A stretch of 64,000 bases of DNA from Rhodoferax sp. (GCA_024235935.1 JACKLL010000005.1:183410-247409), one strand, 5' to 3'. Shown: positions 34,750 to 44,527, counted from the first letter of the stretch. Made by a program: numbers and translations. The notes: a model not told the origin generated them from the sequence alone.

Positions 34750-35610
34750 TCAGGCCAGCAGGCGCTGCCAGCCAGGCCATTCGCTGGCCTTGATCGCGAA
34801 CTTGCGTGTGCTGGGTCCCCACGCGGCATCACCCGCCATGGCGGCGCGAAAGCCAGCGCCATCGACGACACGGGTACCGCCCATCAAGGTGACGCCGCGT
34901 GCAAACAAGGCATCGGGCCACAGCCCTGCGGAGGGGCCGATCACGGCAAAGTCCTGCGCCCGCGGCGCCGCTGCCAGCATGGCCTCCAGCGTGTCGTTGA
35001 GCAGCATGGTCGAGGTGCCGACCATCACTGTGCAGTCGGCCAGTTGCGTGCGCTCCAGCGTGATGGTGACGTCGGGAAAGCGGGCCTGCTGGCGCCGCAC
35101 CATGGCCGCGTCCAGTTCGACGACCGTCAGCCTTGCGCCCTGGGCCTGTACCTGCCGCACCAGCGGTGGGAAGAAGCCGATCATGCCCAGATGGTCCGTA
35201 GCGGACAGCACCACATCGCCCAGTGAATTGACGGCCGGTGGCGGTTCATAGCCGATGCGGCGCCAGACGGAGTCCGTCAGTGCATTGATGCAGGCCAGCG
35301 CCAAGGCCCGCTCCAACGGGTCGCTGCTGCCGAAACGCCGCGCCAGCGCCAGTGGGCTCTGGCCTGCCAGCGATCCCCGTGTGTTGCCGTTCGACGCCAG
35401 GCTGCGCAAGGTGTCGCCCAGCATCAGGTACGACAGGCCGAAGGCGCCGTCCTGCAATTCAATGGCGCAGAACGCGGCGTCGCGTGCGCCGGACGATGCC
35501 GGCCCCAGGTCTGAAGGCACATGCAGATCGGCAATCGCCGGTGCTGGGTATGTCGATGCGATGGCTTCGAGCTGCGCCAGCAGCACCTGCGTGATCGGTG
35601 TGGTTCCCAT
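34750..35610 (-). CDS. DUF364 family protein (putative heavy-metal chelation domain)
   Basis: A 286-residue cytoplasmic protein. The N-terminal part contains DAAFCAIELQDGAFGLSYLMLGDT. The C-terminal DUF364 region has DHLGMIGFFPPLVRQV, LTVVELD, ADCTVMVGTSTMLLNDTLEAML, FAVIGPSAGLWPDALFARGVTLMGG. Structures of the family suggest a metal- or tetrapyrrole-related role, but no function is established. The ATG at 35610 has AGGAGAT upstream, which decides against the Met nine codons earlier. Confidence 0.85.
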   Translation of the reverse strand: MGTTPITQVLLAQLEAIASTYPAPAIADLHVPSDLGPASSGARDAAFCAIELQDGAFGLSYLMLGDTLRSLASNGNTRGSLAGQSPLALARRFGSSDPLERALALACINALTDSVWRRIGYEPPPAVNSLGDVVLSATDHLGMIGFFPPLVRQVQAQGARLTVVELDAAMVRRQQARFPDVTITLERTQLADCTVMVGTSTMLLNDTLEAMLAAAPRAQDFAVIGPSAGLWPDALFARGVTLMGGTRVVDGAGFRAAMAGDAAWGPSTRKFAIKASEWPGWQRLLA

Positions 35611-35735
35611 GGGATCTCCTGGCCCTATTGTGACCATGCCGCGCAGCTGGCGCGTCGAGCCATTGCCAGGTCGATGTTCCCTTACACTGCGCCTTCAGGC
35701 GGACGCAGTTCTGCTGCAGCGAACAGACAACCACG

Positions 35736-36971
35736 ATGATCATCACCAGCCTACTCGACACGGATCTGTACAAGTTCACGATGATGCAGGCGGTGCTGCA
35801 CCAGTTTCCCGGCGCACAGGTCGAGTACCGGTTCAAGTGCCGCAATGCACATGCGACACCGGCGCAGGGCGGGCCCGGCTTCGATCTGGCGCCGTTTGCC
35901 GACGAGATCCGCGAGGAGATCCGGCTGCTGTGCACGCTGCAGTTCCGCGACTCCGAACTGGCCTATCTGCGCTCGATGCGCTTCATCAAGAGCGACTTCG
36001 TCGACTTCCTCGGGCTGTTCTCGCTCAACGAAAAATACATCACGGTCACGGCCCTGGACAACGGCGAGATCGACATCAAGATTCATGGCCCGTGGCTGCA
36101 CACCATCCTGTTCGAGATACCCGTGCTGGCCATCGTCAACGAGGTGTATTTCCGCAATACCCGCAAATTGCCGGACCTGGTGGAAGGGCGCCGGCGGCTC
36201 GACGTGAAGATCAGCCAGCTGCGTGAACCTGATCTGGCCGATCTCAAGATCGCCGACTATGGCACCCGCCGACGCTTCAGCAAGGCCTGGCAGGAAGAGG
36301 TCCTGCGGGTGCTGGCGGCCCGGCTGGGCACCTATGCGCGACCCGACGGAGCTCCCGGTGCGCAGGGGCAGTTCGCCGGCACCAGCAATGTGCTGTTCGC
36401 CATGAAGCTGGGCCTCACGCCATTGGGCACGATGGCCCACGAATATCTGCAGGCCTGCCAGGCGCTCGGCCCACGGCTGCGCGACAGTCAGATCTACGGG
36501 CTGGAGACCTGGGCCAAGGAATATCGCGGTGACCTGGGCATTGCGCTGAGCGATGTCTACGGCATGGAGGCATTCCTGCGTGACTTCGACATGTATTTCT
36601 GCAAGCTGTTCGACGGCGCGCGCCACGACAGCGGCGATCCGTTCAAGTGGGGCGAACGCATGCTTGCGCATTACGCGGCCAACCGCGTCGACCCGCGTAC
36701 CAAGACGCTGATCTTCAGCGACAGCCTCACGGTTCCGCGCACGATCGAGCTGTACCAGCAGTTTCACGGCCGCTGCCAGCTGGCCTTCGGCATTGGCACC
36801 AACCTGACCAACGATCTGGGTTACGAGCCCTTGCAGATCGTCATCAAGATGGTGCGCTGCAATGGCCAGCCGGTCGCCAAGCTGTCGGACACGCCGTCGA
36901 AGAACATGTGCGATGACGAACGCTATCTGGCCTATCTGCGCCAGGTCTTCGACATTCCCCAGCAAAGCTGA
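35736..36971 (+). CDS. pncB: Nicotinate phosphoribosyltransferase
   Basis: Salvage enzyme making nicotinate mononucleotide from nicotinate and PRPP, driven by ATP hydrolysis, in NAD synthesis. The 411-residue protein is full length: opening SLLDTDLYKFTMMQAVL, PLGTMAHEYLQA with the phosphorylatable His, DVYGMEAFLRDFD, FDGARHDSGDPFKWGERM, and GTNLTNDLGYEPLQIVIKM. It begins about 125 bases from the divergent DUF364 gene and is followed by a hydroxyacid dehydrogenase with 91 bases between them. Confidence 0.96.
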   Translation: MIITSLLDTDLYKFTMMQAVLHQFPGAQVEYRFKCRNAHATPAQGGPGFDLAPFADEIREEIRLLCTLQFRDSELAYLRSMRFIKSDFVDFLGLFSLNEKYITVTALDNGEIDIKIHGPWLHTILFEIPVLAIVNEVYFRNTRKLPDLVEGRRRLDVKISQLREPDLADLKIADYGTRRRFSKAWQEEVLRVLAARLGTYARPDGAPGAQGQFAGTSNVLFAMKLGLTPLGTMAHEYLQACQALGPRLRDSQIYGLETWAKEYRGDLGIALSDVYGMEAFLRDFDMYFCKLFDGARHDSGDPFKWGERMLAHYAANRVDPRTKTLIFSDSLTVPRTIELYQQFHGRCQLAFGIGTNLTNDLGYEPLQIVIKMVRCNGQPVAKLSDTPSKNMCDDERYLAYLRQVFDIPQQS

Positions 36972-37062
36972 TGGGGCCGTGAAGCCCAGACCTCGCATCC
37001 GCGCTTGCCGCCAGACTGGCCGGCCAGCCTTGTCCATTGAATTGCAGATATCTGCCTAGCCC

Positions 37063-38049
37063 ATGCCCAGACCCACCATTGCCGTTGCCCGCGCCATTTT
37101 TCCCGAAGTCATCGAACGGCTGCATGCCCATTTCGAAGTCCGTGCCAATCCGCAGGATCAGTTGCTGAATCCACAGGAGCTGGTGGCCTTCCTGCAGGGT
37201 TGCGACGGGCTGCTGTGCACCGGTAGCGAGCGCATCGATGCCGCGGTACTGGCCGCCTGCCCACAGTTGCGCATCTGCGCCAACATGGCTGTCGGCTACA
37301 ACAACTTCGACCTCGACGCCATGACCGCCGCCCGGGTGCTGGGGACCAATACGCCCGACGTGCTGACGGAGACCACGGCCGATTTCGGATTCGCCTTGCT
37401 GATGGCCACCGCGCGCCGCGTCACGGAGAGCGAACACTACCTGCGTGCCGGCAAATGGACGCGCTGGAGCTACGACATGTTCGCCGGCCAGGAGGTGCAC
37501 GGATCCACGCTGGGCATCATCGGCATGGGCCGCATCGGGCAGGGAATCGCGCGCCGCGGCGCACTCGGATTCGGCATGAAGGTGATCTACCACAACCGTT
37601 CCAGGCTCGATGCCGACACCGAGGCCCAGTGCCAGGCCCGCTATGTCGGCAAGGAGGAACTGCTGGAGCGTGCCGATCATGTGGTGCTGGTGGTGCCGTA
37701 TTCAGCGGCGTCGCACCACACCATCGGTGCGGCCGAGCTTGCGCGCATGAAGCCGACGGCGGTGCTGGTCAACATCGCGCGGGGTGGCATCGTCGACGAT
37801 GCCGCGCTGGCCCAGGCGCTGCGGGACGGGAAGATCGCCGCCGCCGGCCTCGATGTGTTCGAAGGAGAACCCCAGGTGCATCCGGCCCTGCTGGAATTGC
37901 CCAATGTGGTGCTGACGCCGCATATCGCCAGCGCCACGGTCACAACCCGCAAGGCCATGGCCAATCTGGCCGCCGACAACCTGATCCGCTTCCTGACCGA
38001 CGGCGCAGCGCTGACGGCGCTCAATCCCCAGGTTCTGGACGCGGCCTGA
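37063..38049 (+). CDS. D-2-hydroxyacid dehydrogenase (glyoxylate/hydroxypyruvate reductase type)
   Basis: A 328-residue NAD(P)-dependent reductase of the GhrB/GRHPR kind. The Rossmann motif is GIIGMGRIGQGIARRG. The catalytic Arg is in NIARGGIVDD, the Glu in FEGEPQV and the His in TPHIASAT. The Gln/Tyr-rich MAVGYNNFDLDAM and the TETTADFGFALLMATARR block are typical of glyoxylate/hydroxypyruvate or 2-ketogluconate reductases. The exact substrate is uncertain. Confidence 0.92.
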   Translation: MPRPTIAVARAIFPEVIERLHAHFEVRANPQDQLLNPQELVAFLQGCDGLLCTGSERIDAAVLAACPQLRICANMAVGYNNFDLDAMTAARVLGTNTPDVLTETTADFGFALLMATARRVTESEHYLRAGKWTRWSYDMFAGQEVHGSTLGIIGMGRIGQGIARRGALGFGMKVIYHNRSRLDADTEAQCQARYVGKEELLERADHVVLVVPYSAASHHTIGAAELARMKPTAVLVNIARGGIVDDAALAQALRDGKIAAAGLDVFEGEPQVHPALLELPNVVLTPHIASATVTTRKAMANLAADNLIRFLTDGAALTALNPQVLDAA

Positions 38050-38164
38050 GCGACCGCATCGGCATGCCTTTGGCGTTCGTCAGGCCGGTTTCGATGGGCG
38101 CCGAAGGCATGTCCCGAACCGTTTGGCCGCGCGCTTGCGCTTGCGCTGCGCTGGGGGCAAGTCC

Positions 38165-39577
38165 ATGGAATTCCTGAACGCCTTTGCGGTGCCGCCCTGG
38201 TGGCTGCTGGCGCTGGCCGCGTTCAACGGGGTTCTGCTGCTGGCACTGCTGCTGCGGCCGGGTGTGGATGCCCTGCGCGCGGAACAGGCGCACGACCACG
38301 CCCAGCTGATGGCCGCGATCCAGGCCGGCACGTCACGCGTCGAGCAACTCGAGCGCGCACTCGGACGCGACATGGGCGATGCCGCGCGTGCCTTGCGGCA
38401 GGAACTGATGCAGACGATCACCATGTTCCAGCAGACGCTGCTGGCCCAGGGGGCCGAGTCGACGCGTACGCAGAATGCCCAGATCGATGCTTTCGGCCAG
38501 CAACTGGCCCTGCTCAAGCAGACGGTGTCCGACACGCTGAGCACGCAACTGCACAACCTGGGCGAATCCAATGCCAGCCGGCTGATGGAGTTGCGTGCCA
38601 CGCTGGAGGCGCAGCTGACGCAGTTGCAGGCCAGCAATGCGGCACGGCTGGAGGAGATGCGGGCCACGGTGGACGAGAAATTGCAGGCCACGCTGCAGGC
38701 GCGGCTCGGCGAGAGTTTCCGCCAGGTGGCCGAGCGGCTGGAGCAGGTGCACAAGGGGCTGGGCGAGATGCAGACGCTGGCACAGGGCGTCGGTGATCTC
38801 AAGCATCTGCTGACCAACGTCAAGACGCGTGGCATCTTCGGAGAGGCGCAGCTCGAAGCCCTGCTGGAGCAGGTGTTCGTGGCCGACCAGTACGCGGCGC
38901 AGGTCGCAACGCGACCGGGCAGCAAGGCGGTGGTCGACTTCGCGATCCGCCTGCCGGGCCGCAACGACGATGGCCAACCGCTGTGGTTGCCGATCGATGC
39001 CAAGTTTCCAAACGAAGACTACGAGCGGCTGCTCGACGCCCAGGGCAGGGCGGACGCCGCCGGCGCCGAGCAGGCCGGGCGGGCACTGGAGGCGAGGGTG
39101 CGCCTCGAGGCACGGTCGATCGCCGACAAATACATAGAGCCGCCGCACACCACCGACTTCGCGATCCTGTTCCTGCCTACCGAAGGCCTGTACGCCGAGG
39201 TGCTGCGCCGTCCCGGCCTGATGGAGGCCTTGCAGCGCGAGTATCGGGTCACGCTGGCGGGGCCGACCACCTTGCTGGCCATGCTCGGTTCATTGCAGAT
39301 GGGATTCCGGACCCTGGCACTGGAGAAGCGCGCCAGCGAGGTCTGGCAGGTGCTGGGCGCAGTGAAGACCGAGTTCGCCAAGTTCGGCGATGTGCTGGCC
39401 AAGGTCAAGAGCCAGACCGAGACCGTGCTCAAGACCATCGACTCGGCCCAGACGCGCAGCCGCGCCATGGACCGTGTCTTGCGCAAGGTCGAGGCGCTGC
39501 CGGACGCGCAGGCCGCTCCGCTGATCGCGCCGCATGCCGAACCCGGCGCAGCCGTTGCCGACGATGAAGTCGACTGA
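38165..39577 (+). CDS. rmuC: DNA recombination protein RmuC
   Basis: A 470-residue membrane-anchored putative nuclease that limits DNA inversions in E. coli. One N-terminal membrane helix (about residues 8-30) is followed by a long coiled coil to about 220. The RmuC core then has VKTRGIFGEAQLEALLEQ, VDFAIRLPGRNDDGQPLWLPIDAKFPNEDYERL with the Asp/Lys nuclease residues, and DFAILFLPTEGLYAEVLRRPGL. The Met at 38165 gives the correct N-terminus; the longer frame upstream is non-coding. Confidence 0.95.
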   Translation: MEFLNAFAVPPWWLLALAAFNGVLLLALLLRPGVDALRAEQAHDHAQLMAAIQAGTSRVEQLERALGRDMGDAARALRQELMQTITMFQQTLLAQGAESTRTQNAQIDAFGQQLALLKQTVSDTLSTQLHNLGESNASRLMELRATLEAQLTQLQASNAARLEEMRATVDEKLQATLQARLGESFRQVAERLEQVHKGLGEMQTLAQGVGDLKHLLTNVKTRGIFGEAQLEALLEQVFVADQYAAQVATRPGSKAVVDFAIRLPGRNDDGQPLWLPIDAKFPNEDYERLLDAQGRADAAGAEQAGRALEARVRLEARSIADKYIEPPHTTDFAILFLPTEGLYAEVLRRPGLMEALQREYRVTLAGPTTLLAMLGSLQMGFRTLALEKRASEVWQVLGAVKTEFAKFGDVLAKVKSQTETVLKTIDSAQTRSRAMDRVLRKVEALPDAQAAPLIAPHAEPGAAVADDEVD

Positions 39578-40754
39578 ACTCGCGCGCATGATCTGCGGCC
39601 ACATCTGCCTGCATGCGTGCATGGCGGGTACCCGTATGGCTGCGCCGCTGCTGGCCCTGCGCGACGGTCACAGCGCGATGAACGTGGGCGTCCTGCTGGC
39701 GCTGTTCGCGCTGGCGCCGGTGTTCCTGGCCTTGCCGGCCGGCCGCTATGCCGATCGCCACGGCATGCGCAGACCGGTCGGCATCGCGGTTGTCGCCGCA
39801 GCGACCGGCGCCGCGCTGGCGCTGCTGTTTCCGGTTTTTCCGATTCTTTGCCTGAGCGCCTTCATGACCGGGGGCGCCACCGGAGCCGCATCCATTTCGC
39901 TGCAACGCCATGTGGGGCGGGCCGCGGCGGGTCCGACCGAACTCAAGCGCGTGTTCAGCTGGCTGGCCATCGGCCCGGCCGTGTCGAATTTCATCGGTCC
40001 GCTGGCGGCTGGCTTGCTGATCGACTACGCAGGCGCCAGCCCCGGCGACACCCTGGGATACCGCGCCGCATTCCTGCTGATGGTGTTGCTGCCGATCAGC
40101 ACCTGGTACTGGATCCGGCCGGTCAGCGATCTTCCGCCGATCCGCAGCGTGGCCGGAGCCGCTCCGACCCGCGCCTGGGACCTGATGCGCGAGCCGATGA
40201 TGCGCCGCCTGATGCTGGTCAACTGGTGCATGTCGTCCTGCTGGGACGTGCACATGTTCGCCGTCCCGGTGCTCGGCCATGAGCGCGGCTTCAATGCCTC
40301 GGTCATCGGCGCCATTCTGGGTGGGTTTGCGATTGCCGCTGCGCTGATCCGGGTGCTCATTCCCATCGTGGCGGCCCGGCTCCAGGAGTACGTGGTGGTG
40401 ACCGTGGCCATGGTCGTCACCGCCATGGTGTTCGCGGTCTACCCCTTCATGCATGGGCCGCTGGCCATGGGTGCCTGTTCGGTGTTGCTGGGGCTGGCGC
40501 TCGGCACGGTGCAGCCCATGGTCATGAGCATGTTGCACCAGATCACGCCCGAGGCGCGCCATGGCGAGGCGCTGGGACTGCGGCTGATGGCCATCAACGC
40601 GTCCAGCGTGGCCATGCCGGTGGTATTCGGCACGCTCGGCGCGGCTGTCGGCGTGTCGGCGCTGTTCTGGGCCGTGGGGATCTTCGTCGGTCTGGGCGCG
40701 CGCCAGTCCTGGGCCTTGCGGACCGACCCCGCCGCGCACCCGGCGGCTCACTGA
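39564..40754 (+). CDS. MFS transporter
   Basis: A 396-residue inner-membrane carrier with about twelve spans. The loop 2-3 motif is PAGRYADRHGMRRPVG. Spans such as VGVLLALFALAPVFLALPAG, MAMVVTAMVFAVYPFMHGPLAMGACSVLLGLALG and VFGTLGAAVGVSALFWAVGIFVG are clear. It overlaps the end of rmuC by 14 bases, so it is translationally coupled; an ATG ten codons earlier is an alternative start. The substrate is unknown. Confidence 0.88.
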   Translation: MKSTELARMICGHICLHACMAGTRMAAPLLALRDGHSAMNVGVLLALFALAPVFLALPAGRYADRHGMRRPVGIAVVAAATGAALALLFPVFPILCLSAFMTGGATGAASISLQRHVGRAAAGPTELKRVFSWLAIGPAVSNFIGPLAAGLLIDYAGASPGDTLGYRAAFLLMVLLPISTWYWIRPVSDLPPIRSVAGAAPTRAWDLMREPMMRRLMLVNWCMSSCWDVHMFAVPVLGHERGFNASVIGAILGGFAIAAALIRVLIPIVAARLQEYVVVTVAMVVTAMVFAVYPFMHGPLAMGACSVLLGLALGTVQPMVMSMLHQITPEARHGEALGLRLMAINASSVAMPVVFGTLGAAVGVSALFWAVGIFVGLGARQSWALRTDPAAHPAAH

Positions 40755-40776
40755 TGCCGCGGGTTGCCGCTGGGTC

Positions 40777-41640
40777 TCAGAGCTTGTAGAAGGCGGCGAT
40801 ATAGTTCCAGGCGTCCTGGGGCGTGTCCACATAGGCGAACAGGTCCAGGTCCTTGGGCGAGATCGCGCCGGCTTCCAGCAGCACGTCGAAGTTGAGCAGC
40901 CGCTTCCAGTAGTCGGAACCGAACAGCACGATCGGCACCGGCTTGGCCTTGCCGGTCTGCACCAGCGTGATCACCTCGAACAGTTCGTCCAGCGTGCCAA
41001 ACCCACCCGGGAACGCCGCCAGTGCCTTGGCGCGCATCATGAAGTGCATCTTGCGCAGCGCGAAGTAGTGGAACTTGAAGCTCAGCGAGGGCGTGACATA
41101 GGGGTTGGCACTCTGCTCGTGTGGCAAGGCGATGTTCAGGCCCACCGTGGCCGCGCCGAGTTCATGCGCGCCGCGGTTGGCTGCCTCCATGATGCCGGGG
41201 CCGCCGCCGGTGGCCACATACAGGCGATCAGCAGCCGGTTTGTCCGCGCTGTATTGGGCCACCAGCTGGCCGAACAGCCGCGCCTGGTCGTAATAGACGG
41301 CGTTGCGCACGCCCCGGTGGGCATCGGCAATCGCCTGGGCGTCACCGCTGGCCTGGGCCACTGCCAGTGCCTTGTCGGCATCTTCGGGCGCAGGGAAGCG
41401 GGCGCTGCCGAAAACTACGATGGTGTTCTCGATCCCGGCGTCGCTCTGGTCAAGGTCTGGCTTGAGCAATTCGAGCTGGAACCGGATCCCGCGGGTTTCA
41501 CGCCGCAGCAGGAATTCCGGGTCGGCAAAGGCGAGGCGGTAGGCATCGGGATGCAGCGGCTTGCCCTGGTCGGAATGGCTTTGCAGTTCGGCCCATGCAT
41601 CGGCCAGGCGGCGCTCGGTGATATCTTGTGTTTGTTCCAT
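40777..41640 (-). CDS. LOG/TIGR00730 family protein (Rossmann-fold phosphoribohydrolase-like)
   Basis: A 287-residue protein with the LOG motifs YVATGGGPGIMEAANRGA and FPGGFGTLDELFEV, as in cytokinin-activating LOG and bacterial PpnN-like nucleotide 5'-monophosphate nucleosidases. The first 80 residues are an extension rich in Arg/Glu found in the Burkholderiales subfamily. The start at 41640 (MEQTQ) is preferred to a Met eight codons earlier. If active it would release a base and ribose 5-phosphate from AMP-like nucleotides. It lies next to other nucleotide-related genes. Confidence 0.9.
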   Translation of the reverse strand: MEQTQDITERRLADAWAELQSHSDQGKPLHPDAYRLAFADPEFLLRRETRGIRFQLELLKPDLDQSDAGIENTIVVFGSARFPAPEDADKALAVAQASGDAQAIADAHRGVRNAVYYDQARLFGQLVAQYSADKPAADRLYVATGGGPGIMEAANRGAHELGAATVGLNIALPHEQSANPYVTPSLSFKFHYFALRKMHFMMRAKALAAFPGGFGTLDELFEVITLVQTGKAKPVPIVLFGSDYWKRLLNFDVLLEAGAISPKDLDLFAYVDTPQDAWNYIAAFYKL

Positions 41641-41698
41641 ACTTGCGATTGTCAGCGAAATCACGCAGCGCCTTGAGGCTGCGCAGGAGTGTCACGAA

Positions 41699-42709
41699 AT
41701 GCCTTCTTCGGGAGCGCGCGTCCAGCCGGACAGCACCGATTTCGATGTCTTCAACGGCGACGCGGACGGCTTGTGTGCGTTGCACCAGCTGCGCCTGGCC
41801 GAGCCGCGCGACGCGACGCTGGTCACGGGTTGCAAGCGCGACATTGCCCTGGTCGAGCGGCTGCCGCTGGTCCCTGGTGCCAGGGTGACGGTACTGGACC
41901 TGTCACTGGCACGCAACCGGGACGCGGTGCTGCAACGCCTGGCCTGCGGCATGGTCTTCACCTACTTCGATCACCATGCACCTGGGGCGCCGCTGGACCA
42001 TGCCGGGCTGACCCGCCACATCGACACCGCGGCCGATGTCTGTACCAGCGTGCTGGTCGACCGCCACCTGCAGGGAGCGCACCGGCGCTGGGCGGTGGTG
42101 GGTGCCTTCGGTGACAACCTCGCGGCGACCGCCTTGCAGCTGGGCGCCACGCTGGGCCTGACGCCGGCGCAATTGGCACGTCTGCGCGAACTCGGCGAAA
42201 ACCTGAACTACAACGCCTATGGCGACCAGCAGGCCGACCTGTTCATCCCGACCGTCGATGTGTACCGCCGCATGCAGGCCTATGCCGATCCACTGCAGTT
42301 CATCGATGCCGAACCGGTGCTGCAGACGATTCGCGAGGGCTACCAGTCCGACCTGGCACACGCTCGCCGGGTTTTGCCCCAGCAGCCTTGTTCCGGCGCC
42401 ATGGTCTGGCGCCTGCCCGATGCGCGCTGGAGCCGCAGAATCCGCGGCGTGCTCGCCAATACCCTGGTGCAGGACCATCCCGACCAGGCCCATGCCGTGA
42501 TTGCATCCGATGGCAAGGGCGGCCATGTCGTCAGCGTGCGGGCACCGCGTGCCCGGCCCGGCGGCGCGGCCGAGCTCTGCATGGCGTTTCCGGGCGGTGG
42601 CGGCCGGTCCGGCGCCGCAGGCATCGACCACTTGCCGGAGGACCAGGTGGAGGGCTTCGTGCGGGCGTTTGGACGGGCCTTCGGCCATGAAGGGGCCTCA
42701 GGCGCCTGA
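41699..42709 (+). CDS. DHH-family phosphoesterase-like protein
   Basis: A 336-residue protein with DHH-superfamily metal motifs: motif I FNGDADGLCALHQL, motif II-like LDLSLAR, motif III YFDHHAPGAPL and motif IV GAFGDN. The C-terminal part ends with ELCMAFPGGGGRSGAAGIDHLPEDQVEGF, reminiscent of the DHHA1 nucleotide-binding GGGxxxAAG patch. Relatives hydrolyse short oligoribonucleotides, cyclic dinucleotides or pAp. The substrate here is unknown. AGGAG lies nine bases before the ATG at 41699. It is divergent from the LOG gene, with 58 bases between starts. Confidence 0.85.
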   Translation: MPSSGARVQPDSTDFDVFNGDADGLCALHQLRLAEPRDATLVTGCKRDIALVERLPLVPGARVTVLDLSLARNRDAVLQRLACGMVFTYFDHHAPGAPLDHAGLTRHIDTAADVCTSVLVDRHLQGAHRRWAVVGAFGDNLAATALQLGATLGLTPAQLARLRELGENLNYNAYGDQQADLFIPTVDVYRRMQAYADPLQFIDAEPVLQTIREGYQSDLAHARRVLPQQPCSGAMVWRLPDARWSRRIRGVLANTLVQDHPDQAHAVIASDGKGGHVVSVRAPRARPGGAAELCMAFPGGGGRSGAAGIDHLPEDQVEGFVRAFGRAFGHEGASGA

Positions 42710-42929
42710 GGCGTACCGCCTGTGTGGTGCAGCAATGTGTCCGCCCTTGCGCGAGGTCAAGCCAAGGGTGTGAATCGCGACTAGGATGAAACGGTCATCG
42801 GTGGTTATCCATCGTGATGCACGCGCGGTCGCTGGCGAGGCTGTATGGGGGGCTCGCCGATCGACGCAGGCGCAGCCGTTCGTCCCCGGCTCGGGGTCCG
42901 GTGCTGTCCGCTTTTCACAAGGAGATGCC

Positions 42930-43106
42930 ATGCCATCCGGAATCCACGCCAGGCCAGCCATGACCGGCCAGGCACGTCTCTGGCGGGAATCTCCCCAACA
43001 GGGAGGTGCCGCAGAGGGCAGGGTCGCGTGGCTGGGTTGTCCGAAGTGCCGGGCGCTCGAATGGCGCGGCGGTTCAACGGTGCGCGCTTGCGCGCTGGCC
43101 GGATGA
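42930..43106 (+). CDS. Possible 58-residue protein coupled to the downstream ligase
   Basis: A small open frame with a strong AAGGAG five bases before its ATG. It ends in an ATGA overlap with the start of the ligase gene at 43103, the layout of a coupled leader gene. It contains a CPKC pair (residues 37-40) and no membrane segment. No family is recognised. The remaining gap, 42710-42929, shows nothing else. It could equally be the translated leader of the ligase mRNA. Confidence 0.35.
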   Translation: MPSGIHARPAMTGQARLWRESPQQGGAAEGRVAWLGCPKCRALEWRGGSTVRACALAG

Positions 43107-44527
43107 GTGCGCTTTTTGATCCCTGGCGTCTGGCGCAGGTCGCCTGGGAGGTCAACTGTGCCCATGCCGGCGGACCCGACGCCATCGCGGCACTGCAACG
43201 CGACCGGCTCACGTCCTTGCTGGATGCCGCCCGCGGATCGGGGCTGATGCGCCCGCATCTGGAGGGCCGTGCCAGTGCCGACATCGCGCTGGAGACGCTG
43301 CCGGTGATGCACAAGCGGGCGCTGATGGACGCGTTCGCGCAGTGGGTGACCGACCCGGCACTGCAGCGCGACGCCTTGCAGGCCTTCACACGCGACCCTG
43401 CCAACATCGCGCGCCCCTACCTCGGCCGGTACCAGGTCTGGGAGAGTTCCGGCACCAGTGGAACACCCGCCATCTTCGTGCAAGATGCGCGAGCGATGGC
43501 GGTCTACGACGCGTTGGAAGCCCTGCGCCGGGCACAGCCGCGCAGCCTGCTGCCGCTGTGGCCCGCCGCGGCGCCGATCGGTCAGCGCATCGCGTTTGTC
43601 GGGGCGATCAGCGGGCATTTCGCCAGCTATGTATCGATGCAGCGCCTGCGCCAGCTGAACCCCTGGCTGGCGCCGTCACTGCAAAGCTTTTCGATCGAGC
43701 AAGCGCTGGATACCCTGGTCGCGCAGCTGAACGCGTTTGCGCCCACGGTGATCGCCACCTATCCGACGGCCGCATCGATGCTGGCCGGCGAGGCCGCCCG
43801 TGGCGCACTGCAGCTGCATCTGCGCGAAGTCTGGACCGGTGGTGAAACGCTGGGCCCTGCGCTGCGCCAACGCATCGAGCGCGACTTCGACTGTGGGGTG
43901 CGCAACAGCTACGGCGCCTCCGAGTTCCTGGCCATGGGCTGGGAATGCGCCCAAGGGCACATGCACCTGAACACCGACTGGCTGATCCTGGAGCCGGTGG
44001 ATCGCCACTACCGTCCGGTCGCACCGGGCAAGGTCCCGCATACGGTGCTGCTCACCAACCTGGCCAACCACGTGCAACCGCTGATCCGCTACGACCTGGG
44101 CGACCAGGTCCGGATATCCCAGACGCGGTGTGCCTGCGGATCACCGCTGCCGGTGATCGATGTCCAGGGGCGCAACGACGATATGCTGGTGATGGCCGGA
44201 CGCGGCGGCCGATCCGTGACCCTGCTGCCGCTGGCGCTTTGCACCGTCATGGAGGACGAAGCCGGCGTATTTGATTTTCAGTTGTGTCAGCGCGATGCCC
44301 ATACGCTGACGCTGCGCCTGGGCGGGCATGGCGGAGAGGTGGCAGATGCGGCAGTCCGCTGCCATGCGGCATTGCAGCGGTTTTGCCGGGATCAGGGCGT
44401 GGTCGGTCTGCGCCTGGTCGACGAGCACGCCATGGCGCTGGCGCGCGGTCGCAGCGGCAAGGTGCAGCGGATCATCGCGGTGGCGAACCCGCCCAAGGCA
44501 TCAGGACGGCGCCTGCGCCTCCCTTAG
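43103..44527 (+). CDS. AMP-forming ligase-like protein of the PaaK/CapK (phenylacetate-CoA ligase) family
   Basis: A 474-residue adenylate-forming enzyme homologue. It has ESSGTSGTPAIFVQD (the Ser/Thr/Gly-rich phosphate loop), VIATYPTAASMLAGEA, EVWTGGETLGPALRQRIERDF, NSYGASEFLAMGWEC, and LIRYDLGDQVRISQTRCACGSPLPVIDVQGR (adenylate hinge). This pattern matches coenzyme F390 synthetase, CapK and phenylacetate-CoA ligase relatives, not classic acyl-CoA synthetases. Several of these act on unknown acids. The start at 43103 is chosen for the ATGA overlap. The 3' end overlaps the convergent Prs-like gene by 27 bases. Confidence 0.85.
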   Translation: MSALFDPWRLAQVAWEVNCAHAGGPDAIAALQRDRLTSLLDAARGSGLMRPHLEGRASADIALETLPVMHKRALMDAFAQWVTDPALQRDALQAFTRDPANIARPYLGRYQVWESSGTSGTPAIFVQDARAMAVYDALEALRRAQPRSLLPLWPAAAPIGQRIAFVGAISGHFASYVSMQRLRQLNPWLAPSLQSFSIEQALDTLVAQLNAFAPTVIATYPTAASMLAGEAARGALQLHLREVWTGGETLGPALRQRIERDFDCGVRNSYGASEFLAMGWECAQGHMHLNTDWLILEPVDRHYRPVAPGKVPHTVLLTNLANHVQPLIRYDLGDQVRISQTRCACGSPLPVIDVQGRNDDMLVMAGRGGRSVTLLPLALCTVMEDEAGVFDFQLCQRDAHTLTLRLGGHGGEVADAAVRCHAALQRFCRDQGVVGLRLVDEHAMALARGRSGKVQRIIAVANPPKASGRRLRLP

